This document shows positions 37,929 to 38,231 of a stretch of DNA of 38,231 bases, piece after piece (the first letter of the stretch is position 1; the number at the start of each line of letters is the position of its first letter). Below the pieces are notes generated by a model. It saw only the letters and a program-made list of their open reading frames with translations. It had not been told where the DNA came from and searched no databases. Position numbers and translations under genes: made by a program. Origin of the DNA: Streptomyces specialis (GTDB lineage: Bacteria; Actinomycetota; Actinomycetes; Streptomycetales; Streptomycetaceae); the NCBI RefSeq assembly GCF_001493375.1, contig NZ_LN929893.1:55941-94171 (forward strand), written 5' to 3'.

Positions 37929-38231
37929 CGGTCCGCCGGTGAGCGGAGCGGTCCCGCCACTCCGGTGGCGGGACGCCGGTACGCCGCCGCCCGGAGCCCG
38001 GCCCCGGGTGATCGCGCCGCTCACCGGCCGCGTCCGGGCGCCGGGGAACGGTGAGGGTCGGGGTGCGGTAGCCGGGTGGCGCGGGTTCCCCGACGGGCAC
38101 GCCGTCCACCTCGCCCCAGACGTGGGCCCGGAACGGCGCGACGCGCACCCCGGTGCACCAGGTGGGCCAGGAGCCGCCCATGCGGCGCAACAGCGCGGCG
38201 GTCAGGGCACGTTGCAGGCAGCCCTGCCCGG
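37897..38231 (-). CDS. Lasso-peptide biosynthesis B2 protein (leader peptidase), C-terminal part only
   Basis: The gene runs off the right edge. The visible part reads GQGCLQRALTAALLRRMGG, then VRVAPFRAHVWGEVDGVPVG followed by EP. The G-C-L-x-R-x-L motif with the catalytic Cys, the AH-x-W His and the following EVDG-PVGEP string are the signature of the transglutaminase-like B2 protease that removes the leader of lasso peptides. After LTVPRRP the family usually ends, but this frame runs another 45 or so residues, through a hairpin, to a stop at 37897, overlapping the end of the convergent decarboxylase gene by 32 bases. The extension may be real or due to a local indel. Precursor, B1 and macrolactam synthetase genes should lie outside the window. 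Confidence 0.82.
   Translation of the reverse strand, partial: GQGCLQRALTAALLRRMGGSWPTWCTGVRVAPFRAHVWGEVDGVPVGEPAPPGYRTPTLTVPRRPDAAGERRDHPGPGSGRRRTGVPPPEWRDRSAHRRTVTSSPSRAWR
37951..37974. terminator. Hairpin between convergent genes
   Basis: GTCCCGCCAC at 37951-37960 and GTGGCGGGAC at 37965-37974 are a perfect 10-base inverted repeat around TCCG. It lies 22 bases after the decarboxylase stop and could end transcription from both sides. It falls within the extended open frame of the B2 gene. Confidence 0.7.

Overview
The window is high-GC actinobacterial DNA, most likely Streptomyces or a close relative. Third codon positions are strongly G/C, GTG starts are common, genes overlap as ATGA or GTGA, and several families are typical of streptomycetes: multi-domain SpoIIE/PP2C phosphatases, an NsdA-like regulator, a Ser/Thr kinase with TPRs, DUF3618/DUF4235 membrane proteins, and a lasso-peptide B2 protein at the right edge. 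I see no tRNA, rRNA, CRISPR array, transposase or integrase.

Layout. From 0.2 to 5.4 kb: two adjacent SpoIIE-type phosphatases (minus strand), then a divergent stand-alone cyclic-nucleotide-binding domain protein. From 5.6 to 10.5 kb (minus): a HEAT-repeat protein, two GT4 glycosyltransferases and an SGNH hydrolase; the last three are translationally coupled. From 10.7 to 12.2 kb: a PAS/PP2C protein with an eroded active site. From 12.2 to 13.2 kb: a non-coding, degenerate GC-rich repeat tract. From 13.2 to 18.5 kb: an NsdA-like regulator, a divergent phosphotransferase-like protein, a small conserved protein and a kinase-TPR protein. From 18.9 to 29.7 kb (plus): a 1417-residue hybrid histidine kinase with seven HAMP-like modules, an ANTAR-GAF-PAS-PP2C phosphatase, a holin-like/DUF3618/DUF4235 membrane trio, and a GAF-PAS-GAF-PP2C-HATPase phosphatase. 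From 30.0 to 37.9 kb (plus): an alpha/beta hydrolase, FAD monooxygenase, AAHS-type MFS transporter, flavin amine oxidase, agmatine deiminase and a phosphatidylserine-decarboxylase-like pyruvoyl enzyme. On the minus strand at the edge is the 3' end of a lasso-peptide B2 gene.

The sequence contains synthetic DNA. Imperfect but unmistakable copies of the Illumina Nextera/Tn5 adapter, and at one site the P5 flow-cell sequence, lie at about 37-69, 5436-5605, 8651-8764, 11852-11884, 17828-17860 and 23932-23964. Four of them split a gene that clearly resumes on the other side (a glycosyltransferase, a PP2C protein, the Ser/Thr kinase and the ANTAR phosphatase). These are assembly artefacts, not biological pseudogenes. 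At 5436-5605 the flanks do not belong to one gene, so a misjoin between unrelated loci is possible there.

How the genes may work together. The left 30 kb is rich in signal transduction: five PP2C phosphatases, two of them with a fused anti-sigma-like ATPase domain, plus a histidine kinase, a Ser/Thr kinase and a cNMP-binding protein. This fits partner-switching control of development or stress. The right 8 kb looks like an amine pathway: a pyruvoyl amino-acid decarboxylase, an agmatine deiminase, an amine oxidase, an aromatic-type monooxygenase and an exporter/importer, with a candidate operator over the first promoter. This cluster is the best candidate for undescribed biology in the window.
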